In this document: positions 29,594 to 38,222 of the stretch, piece after piece
How positions within the stretch are numbered: position 1 is the stretch's first letter
Layout: every line of letters starts with the position of its first letter
Assembly (NCBI RefSeq): GCF_002284565.1
Contig: NZ_NPKI01000015.1
Span: 682,001-746,000, forward strand
Reading direction: 5' to 3'
DNA: 64,000 nt
Source of the DNA: Mesorhizobium mediterraneum
GTDB taxonomy: Bacteria > Pseudomonadota > Alphaproteobacteria > Rhizobiales > Rhizobiaceae
Position numbers and translations under genes: made by a program
Notes under the pieces: model-generated
What the model was told of the DNA's origin: nothing
The model's input: the letters and a program-made list of their open reading frames with translations, nothing else
Databases searched by the model: none

Positions 29594-29877
29594 GTGCGGT
29601 CCGTCCTTGTCTGTTCAGCCTGAAAGGGAACGGACGCCGATGGCATGCAATCACGCGCAAAGGTGCGGGTACGGCCATTTCCGCTGTCCGTTCCCAGCCA
29701 ACCCGAGCCGTTCAAGGCGGCGCGTGCGCTGGTTCGGCGCTAATTCTGTTCCCGTGCCGACCGCTGGCACGGATGACCCGCATATAGAGAATTTCCTGGA
29801 ATAGTTCTAGACACGGAATCGCCATTTTTGTTGCGGCGCACCGAAGCCGCGCTAGGACTTCCGGCGAAGGGGAACGA

Positions 29878-30486
29878 ATGCGGCTGATCGCCGAAAATCT
29901 GGGCGGCGAACGCGGCGGCGAGGCGGTCTTTTCCGGCATCAACTTTGCCCTTGAGAAAGGCCAGGCGCTTATCGTCACCGGGCCGAACGGCGCGGGGAAA
30001 TCGACGCTGCTCAGGGTCGTCGCCGGGCTGCTTCCGGTGGCGGCCGGTCGTGTGCATATCGAAGGCGGCGGCGAGGATTTTCCGTCGGTTGCCTCGGCCT
30101 GCCACTATCTCGGCCACCAGAACGCGATGAAGACGGCGTTGACCGTGACGGAAAATCTGCGCTTCTGGCGCGATTTTTCGGGCGCGGATTTCTTGCGTGC
30201 CGAAGAGGCGCTGGAGACGGTCGGACTTGGTGATATCGGCCATCTGCCGTTCGGCTATCTCTCGACTGGGCAGAGGCGGCGCGCGGCGATCGCAAAACTG
30301 CTGGTCAGCCGGCGGCCACTGTGGCTGCTCGACGAGCCGACGGCAGGATTGGACAAGGCATCGGAAGAGCGATTCGCCGTGCTGATGCGGAAGCATCTGG
30401 AAGGCGGAGGGATCGTTGTGGCGGCCACGCATCTGCCGCTGGGAATTGAGGGAGCGAAGGAGTTGAGGATGGGGGAGGCCGTTTGA
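29878..30486 (+). CDS. ccmA: Heme exporter ATP-binding protein CcmA
   Basis: Cytochrome c maturation ATPase of 202 residues, a normal length for CcmA. Walker A G-P-N-G-A-G-K-S-T, signature L-S-T-G-Q-R-R-R-A-A-I-A-K and Walker B L-W-L-L-D-E-P-T-A-G-L-D are intact. With CcmB and CcmC it releases holo-CcmE after heme loading. A MITE-like element lies between this gene and ccmB. Confidence 0.94.
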   Translation: MRLIAENLGGERGGEAVFSGINFALEKGQALIVTGPNGAGKSTLLRVVAGLLPVAAGRVHIEGGGEDFPSVASACHYLGHQNAMKTALTVTENLRFWRDFSGADFLRAEEALETVGLGDIGHLPFGYLSTGQRRRAAIAKLLVSRRPLWLLDEPTAGLDKASEERFAVLMRKHLEGGGIVVAATHLPLGIEGAKELRMGEAV

Positions 30487-30502
30487 TGTCGGAGCTCCAC
30501 GG

Positions 30503-30660
30503 CGCCCCCCTCTGTCCTGCCGGACATCTCCCCCACTTGGGGGGAGATCGGCGGCTTCGGCGTCGCCGCCCAATTTGCAATGTTGAAAATTGGCGAAAGC
30601 GGAGCCGACAGCCAATCTCCCCCCAAGTGGGGGAGATGTCCGGCAGGACAGAGGGGGGCG
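30503..30660. repeat. MITE-like element with perfect 46-bp inverted ends, copy 2
   Basis: Bases 30503-30548 and 30615-30660 are exact reverse complements (cgcccccctctgtcctgccg...). The middle holds the core GCTTTCGCCAATTTTCAACA on the minus strand. It lies between ccmA and ccmB, inside what is normally a tight operon, and would form a very long hairpin in the mRNA. Confidence 0.9.
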
Positions 30661-30715
30661 TGAAGGAACTCCGGCCTTTGCCTGGCCATTACGAATACAT
30701 CGGGGCTGCATCGTA

Positions 30716-31381
30716 ATGTGGTCCCTCTTCCTTCGCGACATCCGCCTCAGTATCCGCGCCGGGGGCGGGGCGCTGACCGGCGTGATCTTCTTTCTCGCGG
30801 TGATCGCCACGATCCCCTTCGGCGTCGGACCGGACCTCAATCTGCTCGCCCGCATCGGCCCGGCAATCCTGTGGATCGGCGCCTTGCTCGCTTGCCTGCT
30901 CGGTCTCGACCGATTGTTCCAGGCCGACCGGGAAGACGGCTCGCTCGATCTTCTGGTGCTCGGCGACGACCGGCACGTGCTGGCGTTGACCGTGCTGACG
31001 AAATGCCTGGCGCATTGGGCGGGAAGCGTGCTGCCGCTGGTTATCGCGGCACCCCTGCTTGGCCTGTTCATGAATATGGAGCCGATCGGCATCGGCGCCA
31101 CGGCGCTGACCCTTTTGGTCGGCACGCCGGCGATCACCTTCATCGGCGCTGCCGGCGCGGCGGTGGCGGTGGCGCTGCCGCGCGGCGGGCTGTTGATCTC
31201 GGTGCTGGTATTGCCGCTGACCATTCCGGTGCTGATCTTTGGCGTCTCGGCAAGCTATGGCGCGGTGGCGGACCCCGATCCGTTCCTGCAGCCTTTCCTC
31301 ATTCTCGCCGCGCTGACCTTGTTTCTTGCCGTGCTGGGGCCGGTTGCAGCGGCGCTGGCGCTGCGTCATGGGGCGGACTAA
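30716..31381 (+). CDS. ccmB: Heme exporter membrane protein CcmB
   Basis: A 221-residue inner-membrane protein with six hydrophobic segments and the CcmB patterns F-F-L-A-V-I-A-T-I-P-F-G-V-G, L-G-L-D-R-L-F-Q-A-D-R-E-D-G-S-L-D-L and P-L-T-I-P-V-L-I-F-G. It forms the CcmABCD complex with the flanking gene products. The ATG at 30716 matches the family N-terminus (MWSLFLRDIRLSIRAGGG); the frame extends further back into the repeat without meaning. Confidence 0.93.
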   Translation: MWSLFLRDIRLSIRAGGGALTGVIFFLAVIATIPFGVGPDLNLLARIGPAILWIGALLACLLGLDRLFQADREDGSLDLLVLGDDRHVLALTVLTKCLAHWAGSVLPLVIAAPLLGLFMNMEPIGIGATALTLLVGTPAITFIGAAGAAVAVALPRGGLLISVLVLPLTIPVLIFGVSASYGAVADPDPFLQPFLILAALTLFLAVLGPVAAALALRHGAD

Positions 31382-31459
31382 ATTAGACGGCCGCCTGACC
31401 TCAAGGGCTGCGGCGCTGCTGTCGATTGCGAAGCCGATAGCGCAAGGTTAAGGAAAGAC

Positions 31460-31522
31460 ATGTTCGAACGAAGCGAAATGGTCCGGCGGAAAGGCTTTGC
31501 GCCGGCGGAGCGAACCATATGA
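31460..31522 (+). other. Twenty-codon reading frame where ccmC should be; possible remnant
   Basis: The frame MFERSEMVRRKGFAPAERTI has AAGGAAAG eight bases upstream and a TGA that overlaps the ccmD ATG (ATATGA). Standard ccmC is about 250 codons and lies exactly here, often coupled to ccmD. The short frame could be what is left after an in-frame internal deletion, keeping the ribosome site and the coupling. I cannot align it to CcmC with confidence, so this is an inference from position. Bases 31382-31459 hold nothing else. Confidence 0.35.
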
Positions 31523-31692
31523 GCGCGCATGCGCTCTATGTGACCGCCGCCTATGCCATCACGGCCGTAGTTCTGGCCGGGCTGGTCGGCTGGATCCTTC
31601 TCGACCAACGGGCACGCAAGCGGGATCTCGCCGAGCTGGAAGCGTCCGGCGTGCGGCGTCGCTCCGACAAGGCGGGGACAAGGAAGCGATGA
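31519..31692 (+). CDS. ccmD: Heme exporter subunit CcmD
   Basis: 57 residues: one membrane helix (Y-V-T-A-A-Y-A-I-T-A-V-V-L-A-G-L-V-G-W) followed by a basic tail (L-D-Q-R-A-R-K-R-D-L-A-E-L-E). This is the standard CcmD pattern, and the size is typical. It stabilises CcmC and CcmE in the maturation complex. Its stop overlaps the ccmG start as ATGA. Confidence 0.88.
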   Translation: MSAHALYVTAAYAITAVVLAGLVGWILLDQRARKRDLAELEASGVRRRSDKAGTRKR

Positions 31693-32267
31693 GCATGGAG
31701 GCCAAAACGCCGGCGCGCGGGCGGCGCCTGATCGTGCTTTTGCCGCTGCTGATTTTCCTCGGGCTGGCTGGGCTGTTCCTGACGCAGCTGCTGTCCGGCC
31801 GCGACACCTCGGAGGTGCCATCGGCGCTGATCGGCCTGCCGGCGCCGCAGACCAATCTGCCGGCGCTGGAGGGCATGAATTTGCCGGGGCTCGACTCCAA
31901 GCAGTTCGCCGGCAAGGTCACGCTGGTCAACGTCTTCGCGTCCTGGTGCGGGCCATGCCGTGACGAACATCCGGTGCTGCTGGCGCTGTCGCAGGACAAG
32001 CGCTTCGTCATCGCAGCGCTCAACTACAAGGACCAGCCGGAAAACGCCCGCCGGTTCCTCGGCGATCTCGGCAATCCGTTCCAGGCGATCGGCGTCGACG
32101 CGGCAGGGCGCGCGGCGATCGACTGGGGCGTCTACGGCGTGCCGGAAACCTTCGTCGTCGGCAAGGACGGCAATATCGCCTACAAGCATGTCGGCCCGCT
32201 GACGCCAGGCTCGGCGCAGACGCTGCTTTTGCCGGAGATCGAGAAGGCGCTGGCCGCGCCGGGCTGA
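31689..32267 (+). CDS. ccmG: Thiol:disulfide interchange protein CcmG/DsbE
   Basis: 192 residues: an N-terminal membrane anchor (about 13-34) and a periplasmic thioredoxin domain with W-C-G-P-C near residue 94. Other blocks are G-L-P-A-P-Q-T-N-L-P and Y-G-V-P-E-T-F-V-V (the cis-proline loop). CcmG keeps the CXXCH cysteines of apocytochrome c reduced for heme attachment. The start chosen overlaps ccmD by four bases; the next ATG, two codons on, is also possible. Confidence 0.93.
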   Translation: MSMEAKTPARGRRLIVLLPLLIFLGLAGLFLTQLLSGRDTSEVPSALIGLPAPQTNLPALEGMNLPGLDSKQFAGKVTLVNVFASWCGPCRDEHPVLLALSQDKRFVIAALNYKDQPENARRFLGDLGNPFQAIGVDAAGRAAIDWGVYGVPETFVVGKDGNIAYKHVGPLTPGSAQTLLLPEIEKALAAPG

Positions 32268-32282
32268 GACGGCGGAAACGCG

Positions 32283-33326
32283 ATGGTCGAACGGGACATT
32301 CGCGATCATTTTCTGGCTCAGGCGAAAGCCTGCGATGGACTTGGCTCGCCCTTCACCGCGAATTTATGCCGTGCGTTGGCCAAGGTTCTCGACGCAAACA
32401 CCAGGACCGGGCAGGCGGTGCTCGGCTGGCCGGGCGACGCGCGCGCCGACGCCCTCGCATTGCGGGTCTGCGGCGCGCTGCATGCGTTGGTCCTGACGGG
32501 GTCCAGTGAGCGACTGGCACTGATCTATCCGCCCAACCAGACAAGTGAATCCGAGATCGCGGCGGTGCTGCCGGAGGCAATTGCGCGATCCGACGAGCGG
32601 ATCGTCGCCGGCCTCGCCGGCGCGCCGCAGACCAATGAAATCGCCCGGTCGGCGATGCTGCTGCCTGGATTTCTGACGGTCGCGCGGGAAACCGGCCTGC
32701 CGCTGGATCTGTGCGAGATCGGCGCCAGCGCCGGGCTCAATCTCCTGTTCGACAGCTTTCACTACAGCTACCGCGATGCCGAGTGGGGCGACCCGGCCTC
32801 CCCCGCCCGGTTGGCGCCGGAGGCGCGCGGCCGCGCTGTTCCGCTTGGTGGGGCGATCGACGTCCGCTACCGCGCCGGCTGCGACGTCGCGCCGGTGGAC
32901 GTCGCCGACGCAGCGGCGCGGTTACGGCTTCGGTCTTTTGTCTGGGCCGATCAGGCAGCGCGGCTGGCCCGGCTCGACGCCGCGCTGTCACTTGCCGAAA
33001 AATTTCCACCGCTGCTTGTCAAAGCGGACGCGGCGGATTTTGTCGAGAAGGCACTGGCCGCACGGCAGCGGGGCGGCGCCTTCGTGCTCTACCATTCGAT
33101 CATGTGGCAGTACCTGCCGCGGGCGACCAAGGATGCCATCACCGCTGCGCTGGAGCAGGCGGGCAGACAGGCCACGGCCGCTGCGCCTATCGCAAGGCTG
33201 AGGATGGAGCCGCGCGATCCCACAAACAATTGGGCGGTACTCAGCCTCACTCTATGGCCCGGCGGCGAGACACGCCGCTTGGCCCATTGCGATTATCACG
33301 GCCGCTGGATCGAATGGATCGGCTAA
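32283..33326 (+). CDS. DUF2332 protein
   Basis: 347 residues, cytoplasmic. Conserved DUF2332 blocks include P-P-N-Q-T-S-E, E-I-G-A-S-A-G-L-N-L-L-F-D, G-C-D-V-A-P-V-D-V and F-V-L-Y-H-S-I-M-W-Q-Y-L. The E-I-G-A-S-A-G-L-N motif resembles the glycine loop of SAM-dependent methyltransferases, but no activity is established. It starts 15 bases after ccmG and may be read from the same transcript. Confidence 0.85.
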   Translation: MVERDIRDHFLAQAKACDGLGSPFTANLCRALAKVLDANTRTGQAVLGWPGDARADALALRVCGALHALVLTGSSERLALIYPPNQTSESEIAAVLPEAIARSDERIVAGLAGAPQTNEIARSAMLLPGFLTVARETGLPLDLCEIGASAGLNLLFDSFHYSYRDAEWGDPASPARLAPEARGRAVPLGGAIDVRYRAGCDVAPVDVADAAARLRLRSFVWADQAARLARLDAALSLAEKFPPLLVKADAADFVEKALAARQRGGAFVLYHSIMWQYLPRATKDAITAALEQAGRQATAAAPIARLRMEPRDPTNNWAVLSLTLWPGGETRRLAHCDYHGRWIEWIG

Positions 33327-33348
33327 GCCCGATCAAACAGTTCTGGTT

Positions 33349-33414
33349 GCGCATGATCTCGTCCGAAAAGTCTGCAACTTTTTGCTGCGCTGACCTTCGG
33401 TTCGGGATCATGCG
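33349..33414. repeat. Palindromic element (GTCCGAAAAGTCTGCAAC module)
   Basis: gcgcatgatc and gatcatgcg form the ends. Inside is cgtccgaaaagtctgcaact, shared almost exactly with 36463-36507 and 42791-42835. It lies between convergent genes and could act as a bidirectional transcription end. Confidence 0.8.
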
Positions 33415-33420
33415 TTCGCC

Positions 33421-33588
33421 TCAGCCGTAGATCTGCTTGTGGACCTGATAGAGCATTTCGCTGCGGTCGGCGCGCATGTCGGCCAGATCGCGGCTGGAAA
33501 AGGAGTCGATTTCGGCGACGAGGCGGTTGTATTGCCGGCGCTTGGCGATGGTGGCGCGAGCGCGGCTCATGAGGCTGTCGAGAATCAT
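33421..33588 (-). CDS. Small DUF1127-like protein
   Basis: A basic protein of 55 residues: R-A-R-A-T-I-A-K-R-R-Q-Y-N-R-L-V-A-E-I-D then S-S-R-D-L-A-D-M-R-A-D-R-S-E-M. This matches the DUF1127 (YjiS-like) pattern of an arginine-rich first half followed by L-x-D-x-x-x-x-R-x-x-I/M. Some DUF1127 proteins in alphaproteobacteria bind RNA and influence small-RNA turnover or phosphate and carbon metabolism. The ATG at 33588 has AAGGAA upstream. An inverted repeat lies about 75 bases upstream. Confidence 0.75.
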   Translation of the reverse strand: MILDSLMSRARATIAKRRQYNRLVAEIDSFSSRDLADMRADRSEMLYQVHKQIYG

Positions 33589-33662
33589 AGCGAGGTTCCT
33601 TTTGCGCCGCATTGTTGCGGCAGGTTGTTCCTCCCTTGATCTGTATGGAGCATGACATAGTT

Positions 33663-33700
33663 ATGGTGCGTTGCAAAAAGAAGATGTTGCAATGCACCAT
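33663..33700. promoter_or_regulatory. 14-bp inverted repeat upstream of the DUF1127-like gene
   Basis: atggtgcgttgcaa (33663-33676) and ttgcaatgcaccat (33687-33700) pair with one mismatch across ten bases. It sits 75-112 bases upstream of the small gene's start, where a regulator site or a leader hairpin could lie. The protein that might bind is unknown. The rest of 33589-33881 shows no gene. Confidence 0.45.
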
Positions 33701-33881
33701 TGCGCCGGACGCATAGCCGGTTAACGGCGCATGAACCCCGTCATTTGGGCAGGCGGCACTGCCGCAGCTTGCCTCGATGCCTCAAGATGCGGTGAGACTG
33801 ATATCAGCGATCTTGCCATATTGATCGCCGGCTGGCTTGATCGCGCCGGCATCACCGATTTGCATGACTGGGAGGAAAATC

Positions 33882-34799
33882 ATGGCCGCCGAAGACTACG
33901 AGATTCTCGATCCACGTTTTGCGCGGCTGTTCAACAGCAATGCGCAGGTGGAAAAGCTGTTCACCGGATGCCGTTGGGCGGAAGGGCCGGCCTGGTTCGC
34001 GGCCGGCCGTTATGTGGTGTGGTCCGACATCCCCAACAACCGCATGCTGCGTTACGACGAGACCGACGGCAGCGTCAGCGTGTTCCGGCAGCCGTCGGGT
34101 AATTCCAATGGCAACACCGTTGACCGGCAGGGTCGGCTGGTCACTTGCGAGCATTCGGGCCGGCGGGTCAGCCGCACCGAGCATGACGGCTCAATCACCA
34201 CCATCGCCGACAAATGGCGCGGCAAGCGGCTGAACTCGCCCAACGATGCAGTGGTCAAGTCCGACGGGTCGATCTGGTTCACCGACCCAACCTACGGCAT
34301 CGACACGGACTATGAGGGCGACAAGGCCGAGAGCGAGATCGGCGCCTGCCATGTCTACCGGGCCGATCCCGGCACCGGTGAGATCGACGCTGTCATCACC
34401 GATATGGTCAGGCCCAACGGGCTTGCCTTCTCGCTCGATGAAAGCAAGCTCTATGTCGTCGATACCGGCCGCACGCACGGCGCGCAGAATCCGGCGCATA
34501 TGCGGGTGTTCAATGTCGACAAGGGTGGCAAGAAGGTGTCCGGCGAAAAAGTCTTCGCCGACTGCGCGGCCGGCCTGTTCGATGGCTTCAGGCTCGACGA
34601 TCAAGGTAGGATCTGGACCAGTGCCGCCGACGGCATCCATTGCTACGATCCGGACGGGACGCTGATCGGCAGGATCAAGGTGCCGGAAGTCGTCGCCAAT
34701 TGCGTGTTCGGCGGCAACAAGCTGAACTGCCTCTACATCGCCGGCACGACCTCACTCTACATGGTCCGGCTGATGGTCAACGGCGCAAAGACATTTTGA
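33882..34799 (+). CDS. SMP-30/gluconolactonase-family lactonase
   Basis: A beta-propeller protein of 305 residues with no signal peptide. Metal-binding and catalytic blocks are visible: C-R-W-A-E-G-P-A-W (Glu), N-S-N-G-N-T-V-D-R-Q-G-R-L-V, L-N-S-P-N-D-A-V-V-K-S-D-G-S-I-W-F-T-D-P (Asn, Asp) and D-G-F-R-L-D-D-Q-G-R-I-W. It probably hydrolyses a sugar lactone. The ATG at 33882 follows GGAGGAAAAT. A broken tautomerase gene follows on the same strand. Confidence 0.9.
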   Translation: MAAEDYEILDPRFARLFNSNAQVEKLFTGCRWAEGPAWFAAGRYVVWSDIPNNRMLRYDETDGSVSVFRQPSGNSNGNTVDRQGRLVTCEHSGRRVSRTEHDGSITTIADKWRGKRLNSPNDAVVKSDGSIWFTDPTYGIDTDYEGDKAESEIGACHVYRADPGTGEIDAVITDMVRPNGLAFSLDESKLYVVDTGRTHGAQNPAHMRVFNVDKGGKKVSGEKVFADCAAGLFDGFRLDDQGRIWTSAADGIHCYDPDGTLIGRIKVPEVVANCVFGGNKLNCLYIAGTTSLYMVRLMVNGAKTF

Positions 34800-34833
34800 G
34801 CGGCCGCCAAGCAATATCCCAGGGGAGGGCGCC

Positions 34834-35042
34834 ATGCCATTCGTGAACATCCGCTGGTCAAGGAGGTGATTGCCGATGACCCGGCCGGCAAGAAGGCCGC
34901 GATCGCCGCCCAGGTGACCGCGGCCATCACCGGCGCCACCGGCCTGACCAGCAACGACGTCTGGGTGGTTTTCGAGGAGGTCGCTGCGCGGGACTGGTTC
35001 GTTGGCGAGACCGATGTCGAGACGATGCGCAGCAAACGCTGA
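34834..35042 (+). pseudogene. 4-oxalocrotonate tautomerase-like gene with a one-base deletion
   Basis: ATG with GGGGAGGG upstream opens a frame reading M-P-F-V-N-I-R and then stops after twelve codons. Restoring one C near 34853 (cgctgg to cgcctgg) gives L-V-K-E-V-I-A-D-D-P-A-G-K-K-A-A-I-A, then G-A-T-G-L-T-S-N-D-V-W-V-V-F-E-E-V and an end at 35042. The whole is about 69 residues, with the family fold. The usual catalytic Pro follows the start Met. The rest of the frame is clean, so the lesion is recent or a sequence error. Confidence 0.8.
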
Positions 35043-35137
35043 AGGAATTTCGCCGCGACCTTTGATGGTTGCAGCGCGGCCGGTCAGCAGGCGTCGAGGG
35101 CCGAGAGGTGTTTCGGACGGATCATGTCCGAAACAGT

Positions 35138-35758
35138 CTACCACATGGTGTGTTTGTATTCGTCATCCAGCCAGCGGTCGGTCGCCTCGGCCGAATCGGC
35201 GAGCGCCAACTGGTCGCGCAGGATCTGGCCGAGCGTCGGCAGCGTCGCGCGGTCGTACCAGCTTTCGGGCTTCCACAAATCGGAGCGCATGAAAGCCTTG
35301 GCGCAGTGCATGTAGGCGGCCTTGACCGTCACCAGGACGACGCTTTGCGGTTCCTTGCCGTCGACCGCGAGCCGCTCGCGCAAGCCCGCATCGACGGTGA
35401 TGCGAGCATCGCCGTTGACGCGCAGCGTCTCGTTCATGCCTGGAATGAGAAAGAGCAGCCCGACCGAGGGGTTGATAAGAATGTTCTCAAGCGTGTCGAG
35501 CCGGTTGTTGCCGGGCCGGTCGGGGATGGCGATGGTCCTCTCGTCGAGCACGACGGCAAAGCCGGGCTTGTCGCCCTTCGGCGTCACATCGGCATTGCCG
35601 GCGCCGTCGGAGGAGCCGATCAGCACGAAGGGGCTTTTGCCGATGAAAGAACGGCTGTGACCATCCAGCGCCTTCAATTCCTTGCGGATAGAGCCGTCGG
35701 TCGGCCGAGGCGTCTTGTAGATCGTTCTCAGCTCTTCGCGCGTGGTGACGAATTCCAT
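35138..35758 (-). CDS. FMN-dependent PPOX-type flavoprotein
   Basis: 206 residues of the pyridoxamine-5'-phosphate-oxidase-like split-barrel fold. Blocks include S-R-S-F-I-G-K-S-P-F-V-L-I-G-S-S, D-V-T-P-K-G-D-K-P-G-F, I-P-D-R-P-G-N-N-R-L-D-T-L-E-N-I-L and N-E-T-L-R-V-N-G-D-A-R-I. These match the MSMEG_1061 branch, whose substrates are unknown. The ATG at 35758 is preceded by GGGGAGAGGG, so an in-frame extension to 35815 is rejected. Confidence 0.87.
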   Translation of the reverse strand: MEFVTTREELRTIYKTPRPTDGSIRKELKALDGHSRSFIGKSPFVLIGSSDGAGNADVTPKGDKPGFAVVLDERTIAIPDRPGNNRLDTLENILINPSVGLLFLIPGMNETLRVNGDARITVDAGLRERLAVDGKEPQSVVLVTVKAAYMHCAKAFMRSDLWKPESWYDRATLPTLGQILRDQLALADSAEATDRWLDDEYKHTMW

Positions 35759-35774
35759 GCCCTCTCCCCAACTG

Positions 35775-36449
35775 TTACTTGCCGGCCTTCTCTTCTTTTC
35801 CGGGCTTGCCTTCAAGCGAATGGCGCATGATCAGCGGCATCTGGCTGAAGGTGAAAAGAAGCGTGATCGGCATGATTCCCCAAACCTTGAAGGTAACCCA
35901 TGCGTCGGTGGAAAAATTCCGCCAGACCACTTCGTTGACAAGGGCCAGGAACAGGAAAAACAGGCCCCAGCGGAAGGTGAGTTTCTTCCAGCCTTCGGCA
36001 TCGAGGCTGAAGGCCGAATCGAAGACGTAGCCGAGCAGTGATTTGCCGAAGAACAGGCCGCCGAGCAGGACGCCGCCGAACAGCATGTTGACGATGGTCG
36101 GCTTCATCTTGATGAAGATGTCGTCCTGCAGATAGAGCGTCAGCGCGCCGAAGACGAACACCACGACGCCCGACACCATCGGCATGATCGGCAAGGTGCG
36201 GGTGAGCAGCCAGGAGGCGATCAGCGCGATCGCGGTGGCCGCCATGAACAGGCCGGTGGCGACGAAGATCGGCCCGCCGAATTCGGCCAGCGCCGGAAAT
36301 TTCTGCGTCAGCCACGCGCCACGCGCGTTGGCAAAGAAGAACACCATCAGCGGGCCGAGCTCCAGCACCAGCTTGAGCAGCGGATTGACGCCTTCCTTCT
36401 TCTGTTTCTGTGGGTCGGACGGGTCGCGTTCGAGGATGGGCGGGTTCAT
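35775..36449 (-). CDS. yciB: YciB/IspA septation-associated membrane protein
   Basis: An inner-membrane protein of 224 residues with about five or six hydrophobic segments. Characteristic stretches are [42 protein letters not shown] and [11 protein letters not shown]. Homologues affect cell-envelope synthesis and septation. It lies downstream of ftsY on the same strand with a palindromic element between, so it may be the last gene of the dapF-mtaB-ftsY transcript. Confidence 0.92.
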   Translation of the reverse strand: MNPPILERDPSDPQKQKKEGVNPLLKLVLELGPLMVFFFANARGAWLTQKFPALAEFGGPIFVATGLFMAATAIALIASWLLTRTLPIMPMVSGVVVFVFGALTLYLQDDIFIKMKPTIVNMLFGGVLLGGLFFGKSLLGYVFDSAFSLDAEGWKKLTFRWGLFFLFLALVNEVVWRNFSTDAWVTFKVWGIMPITLLFTFSQMPLIMRHSLEGKPGKEEKAGK

Positions 36450-36462
36450 AGGCTTCCTTCTT

Positions 36463-36507
36463 ACGCACGATCCTGTCCAAAAAGTCTGCAACTTTTTGGG
36501 ATCATGC
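36463..36507. repeat. Palindromic element (GTCCAAAAAGTCTGCAAC module)
   Basis: acgcacgatc and gatcatgc flank ctgtccaaaaagtctgcaac. It is a short copy of the module at 33349 and 42791, placed between yciB and ftsY. It starts 14 bases before yciB. Confidence 0.78.
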
Positions 36508-36510
36508 TTG

Positions 36511-38211
36511 TTAGGCCACTCCAGCGATCGCCCTGGCGAACTCGCTTGCGGAGAAAGGTTCGAGGTCGTCGACTTGTTCGCCGACGCCGATGAAATAAAC
36601 CGGCAATTTGTGCTTTGCCGCGATCGCCACCAGAATACCGCCGCGTGCCGTGCCGTCCAGCTTGGTCATCACCAGGCCATTGACGCCGGCGACATTGCGG
36701 AAGATCTCGACCTGGTTGAGCGCGTTCTGGCCGGTGGTGGCGTCGACCGTCTGCAGCACGGTGTGCGGCGCCTCCGGATCGAGCTTGCCCAGCACCCGAA
36801 CTATCTTTTCCAGTTCCGCCATCAGCTCGGTCTTGTTCTGCAACCGCCCGGCGGTGTCGATGATCAGCACGTCGGAGCCGGCTTGCTTGGCCTGTTCGAA
36901 GGCGTCGTAAGCGAGGCCGGCGGCGTCGGCGCCAAGCTTCGAGGCGATGACCGGCGATTTGGTGCGCTCGCCCCAGATCTTCAACTGCTCAATCGCGGCG
37001 GCGCGGAACGTGTCGCCGGCTGCGAGCATCACCGACAGGCCGCCATCGGTCAGCTTTGCCGCCAGCTTGCCGATGGTTGTGGTCTTGCCGGTGCCGTTGA
37101 CGCCGACGACAAGGATGACATGCGGCTTGTGACTGAGATCAAGCTCCAGCGGCATGGCGACGTGGGTCAGCACCTTCTCCACCTCCGTCGCCATGATGGC
37201 GCGGACTTCCGTCTCGGAGACGTCCTTGCCGTAGCGGCTGGCGGCCAGCGAATCGGTGATGCGCAATGCCGTCTCCATGCCGAGATCGGCGCGGATCAGC
37301 ACGTCCTCGAGATCCTGCAGCGTGTCCTCGTCCAGCTTGCGCTTGGTGAAGACGCCGGCGATGTTGCCGGACAGTTCCCGGGAAGAGCGGGCAAGCCCCT
37401 CCTTCATACGCTGGAACCACGAGCGTTTCGGTGCCGGTTCCGGCGCCTTCTGTGGCTGGGCTTTCTGCTCGACCTTCTTGGTTACGGTCACCTTGCCGGG
37501 GGCTGGCTTTGGCTCCGGCGGTGGTTGCGGAACGGCCTCCGGCTCCGGTGCGATCTCAGCAAGGATTGGCTTTGCCTCGACCGGCGCCGGCTGGCGAATG
37601 GGGGGCGGGATTTCGGCCGGCGGCGCCTCAGGCTTGGGCGCCGTTGAGGGGATCTCGGCGGGCGGCGCCGGCATGTCGACGGGCGCCGGCTCAGGCCGTT
37701 TTTCCGGCTGGGATGGGGCGACTTCTGGTGGCTGAGGCTCTGGTGCAGGAGCCGGCTCAGGGATGACGGGAACGGCCGGGATTTCCTCGGGCGCTGCCTG
37801 TTCAGCAGGCGCTTCCGGCTCCGGTCCCAGCTCCTCGACCGGAACCGGCTGGATTTCAGGCTCTGGCGCCGGCTCCTCGGCAGGCGCCTCCGGCTCCTCG
37901 ATCGGAGCGGGTTCCGGCTGGATGTCTGGCCCGGGCGGAATGGTTGGTGCAGGAGCGGGCGCGGCCTCTTCAACAGGCGCCGGCTGCGGCGCGAGCGGTG
38001 CTTCCGCCTCGACTGGCGGCGGAGGCGCAGCTTCTGTTTCGGGCTGACGCTCTTCCCGTTTCAAAAATTCCGGAACGGCCTGCTCAGAAGCCGGTTTCAG
38101 CGCCTCCAGCGCATCCCATTTGATCGGCGGCAGAGGTGCCGACTCGTCGATCCGCTCCTCGACCACTTCCTTCTTGCCGAACGAAAATATCTTCTTGAAA
38201 AAACCAGCCAT
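36511..38211 (-). CDS. ftsY: Signal recognition particle receptor FtsY
   Basis: The 566-residue SRP receptor GTPase docks ribosome-Ffh complexes at the membrane. Residues 1-260 are an acidic, low-complexity region dominated by Pro, Glu and Ala. It begins with a short basic/hydrophobic stretch ([15 protein letters not shown]) that likely touches lipid. The NG domain follows: a helical N part around 270-340, then [14 protein letters not shown] (G1), D-T-A-G-R-L-Q-N-K (G3) and [10 protein letters not shown] (G4). The N-terminal region is long but typical for rhizobia. ffh ends at position 33. Confidence 0.96.
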   Translation of the reverse strand: MAGFFKKIFSFGKKEVVEERIDESAPLPPIKWDALEALKPASEQAVPEFLKREERQPETEAAPPPPVEAEAPLAPQPAPVEEAAPAPAPTIPPGPDIQPEPAPIEEPEAPAEEPAPEPEIQPVPVEELGPEPEAPAEQAAPEEIPAVPVIPEPAPAPEPQPPEVAPSQPEKRPEPAPVDMPAPPAEIPSTAPKPEAPPAEIPPPIRQPAPVEAKPILAEIAPEPEAVPQPPPEPKPAPGKVTVTKKVEQKAQPQKAPEPAPKRSWFQRMKEGLARSSRELSGNIAGVFTKRKLDEDTLQDLEDVLIRADLGMETALRITDSLAASRYGKDVSETEVRAIMATEVEKVLTHVAMPLELDLSHKPHVILVVGVNGTGKTTTIGKLAAKLTDGGLSVMLAAGDTFRAAAIEQLKIWGERTKSPVIASKLGADAAGLAYDAFEQAKQAGSDVLIIDTAGRLQNKTELMAELEKIVRVLGKLDPEAPHTVLQTVDATTGQNALNQVEIFRNVAGVNGLVMTKLDGTARGGILVAIAAKHKLPVYFIGVGEQVDDLEPFSASEFARAIAGVA

Positions 38212-38222
38212 GTCTTTGCGTC

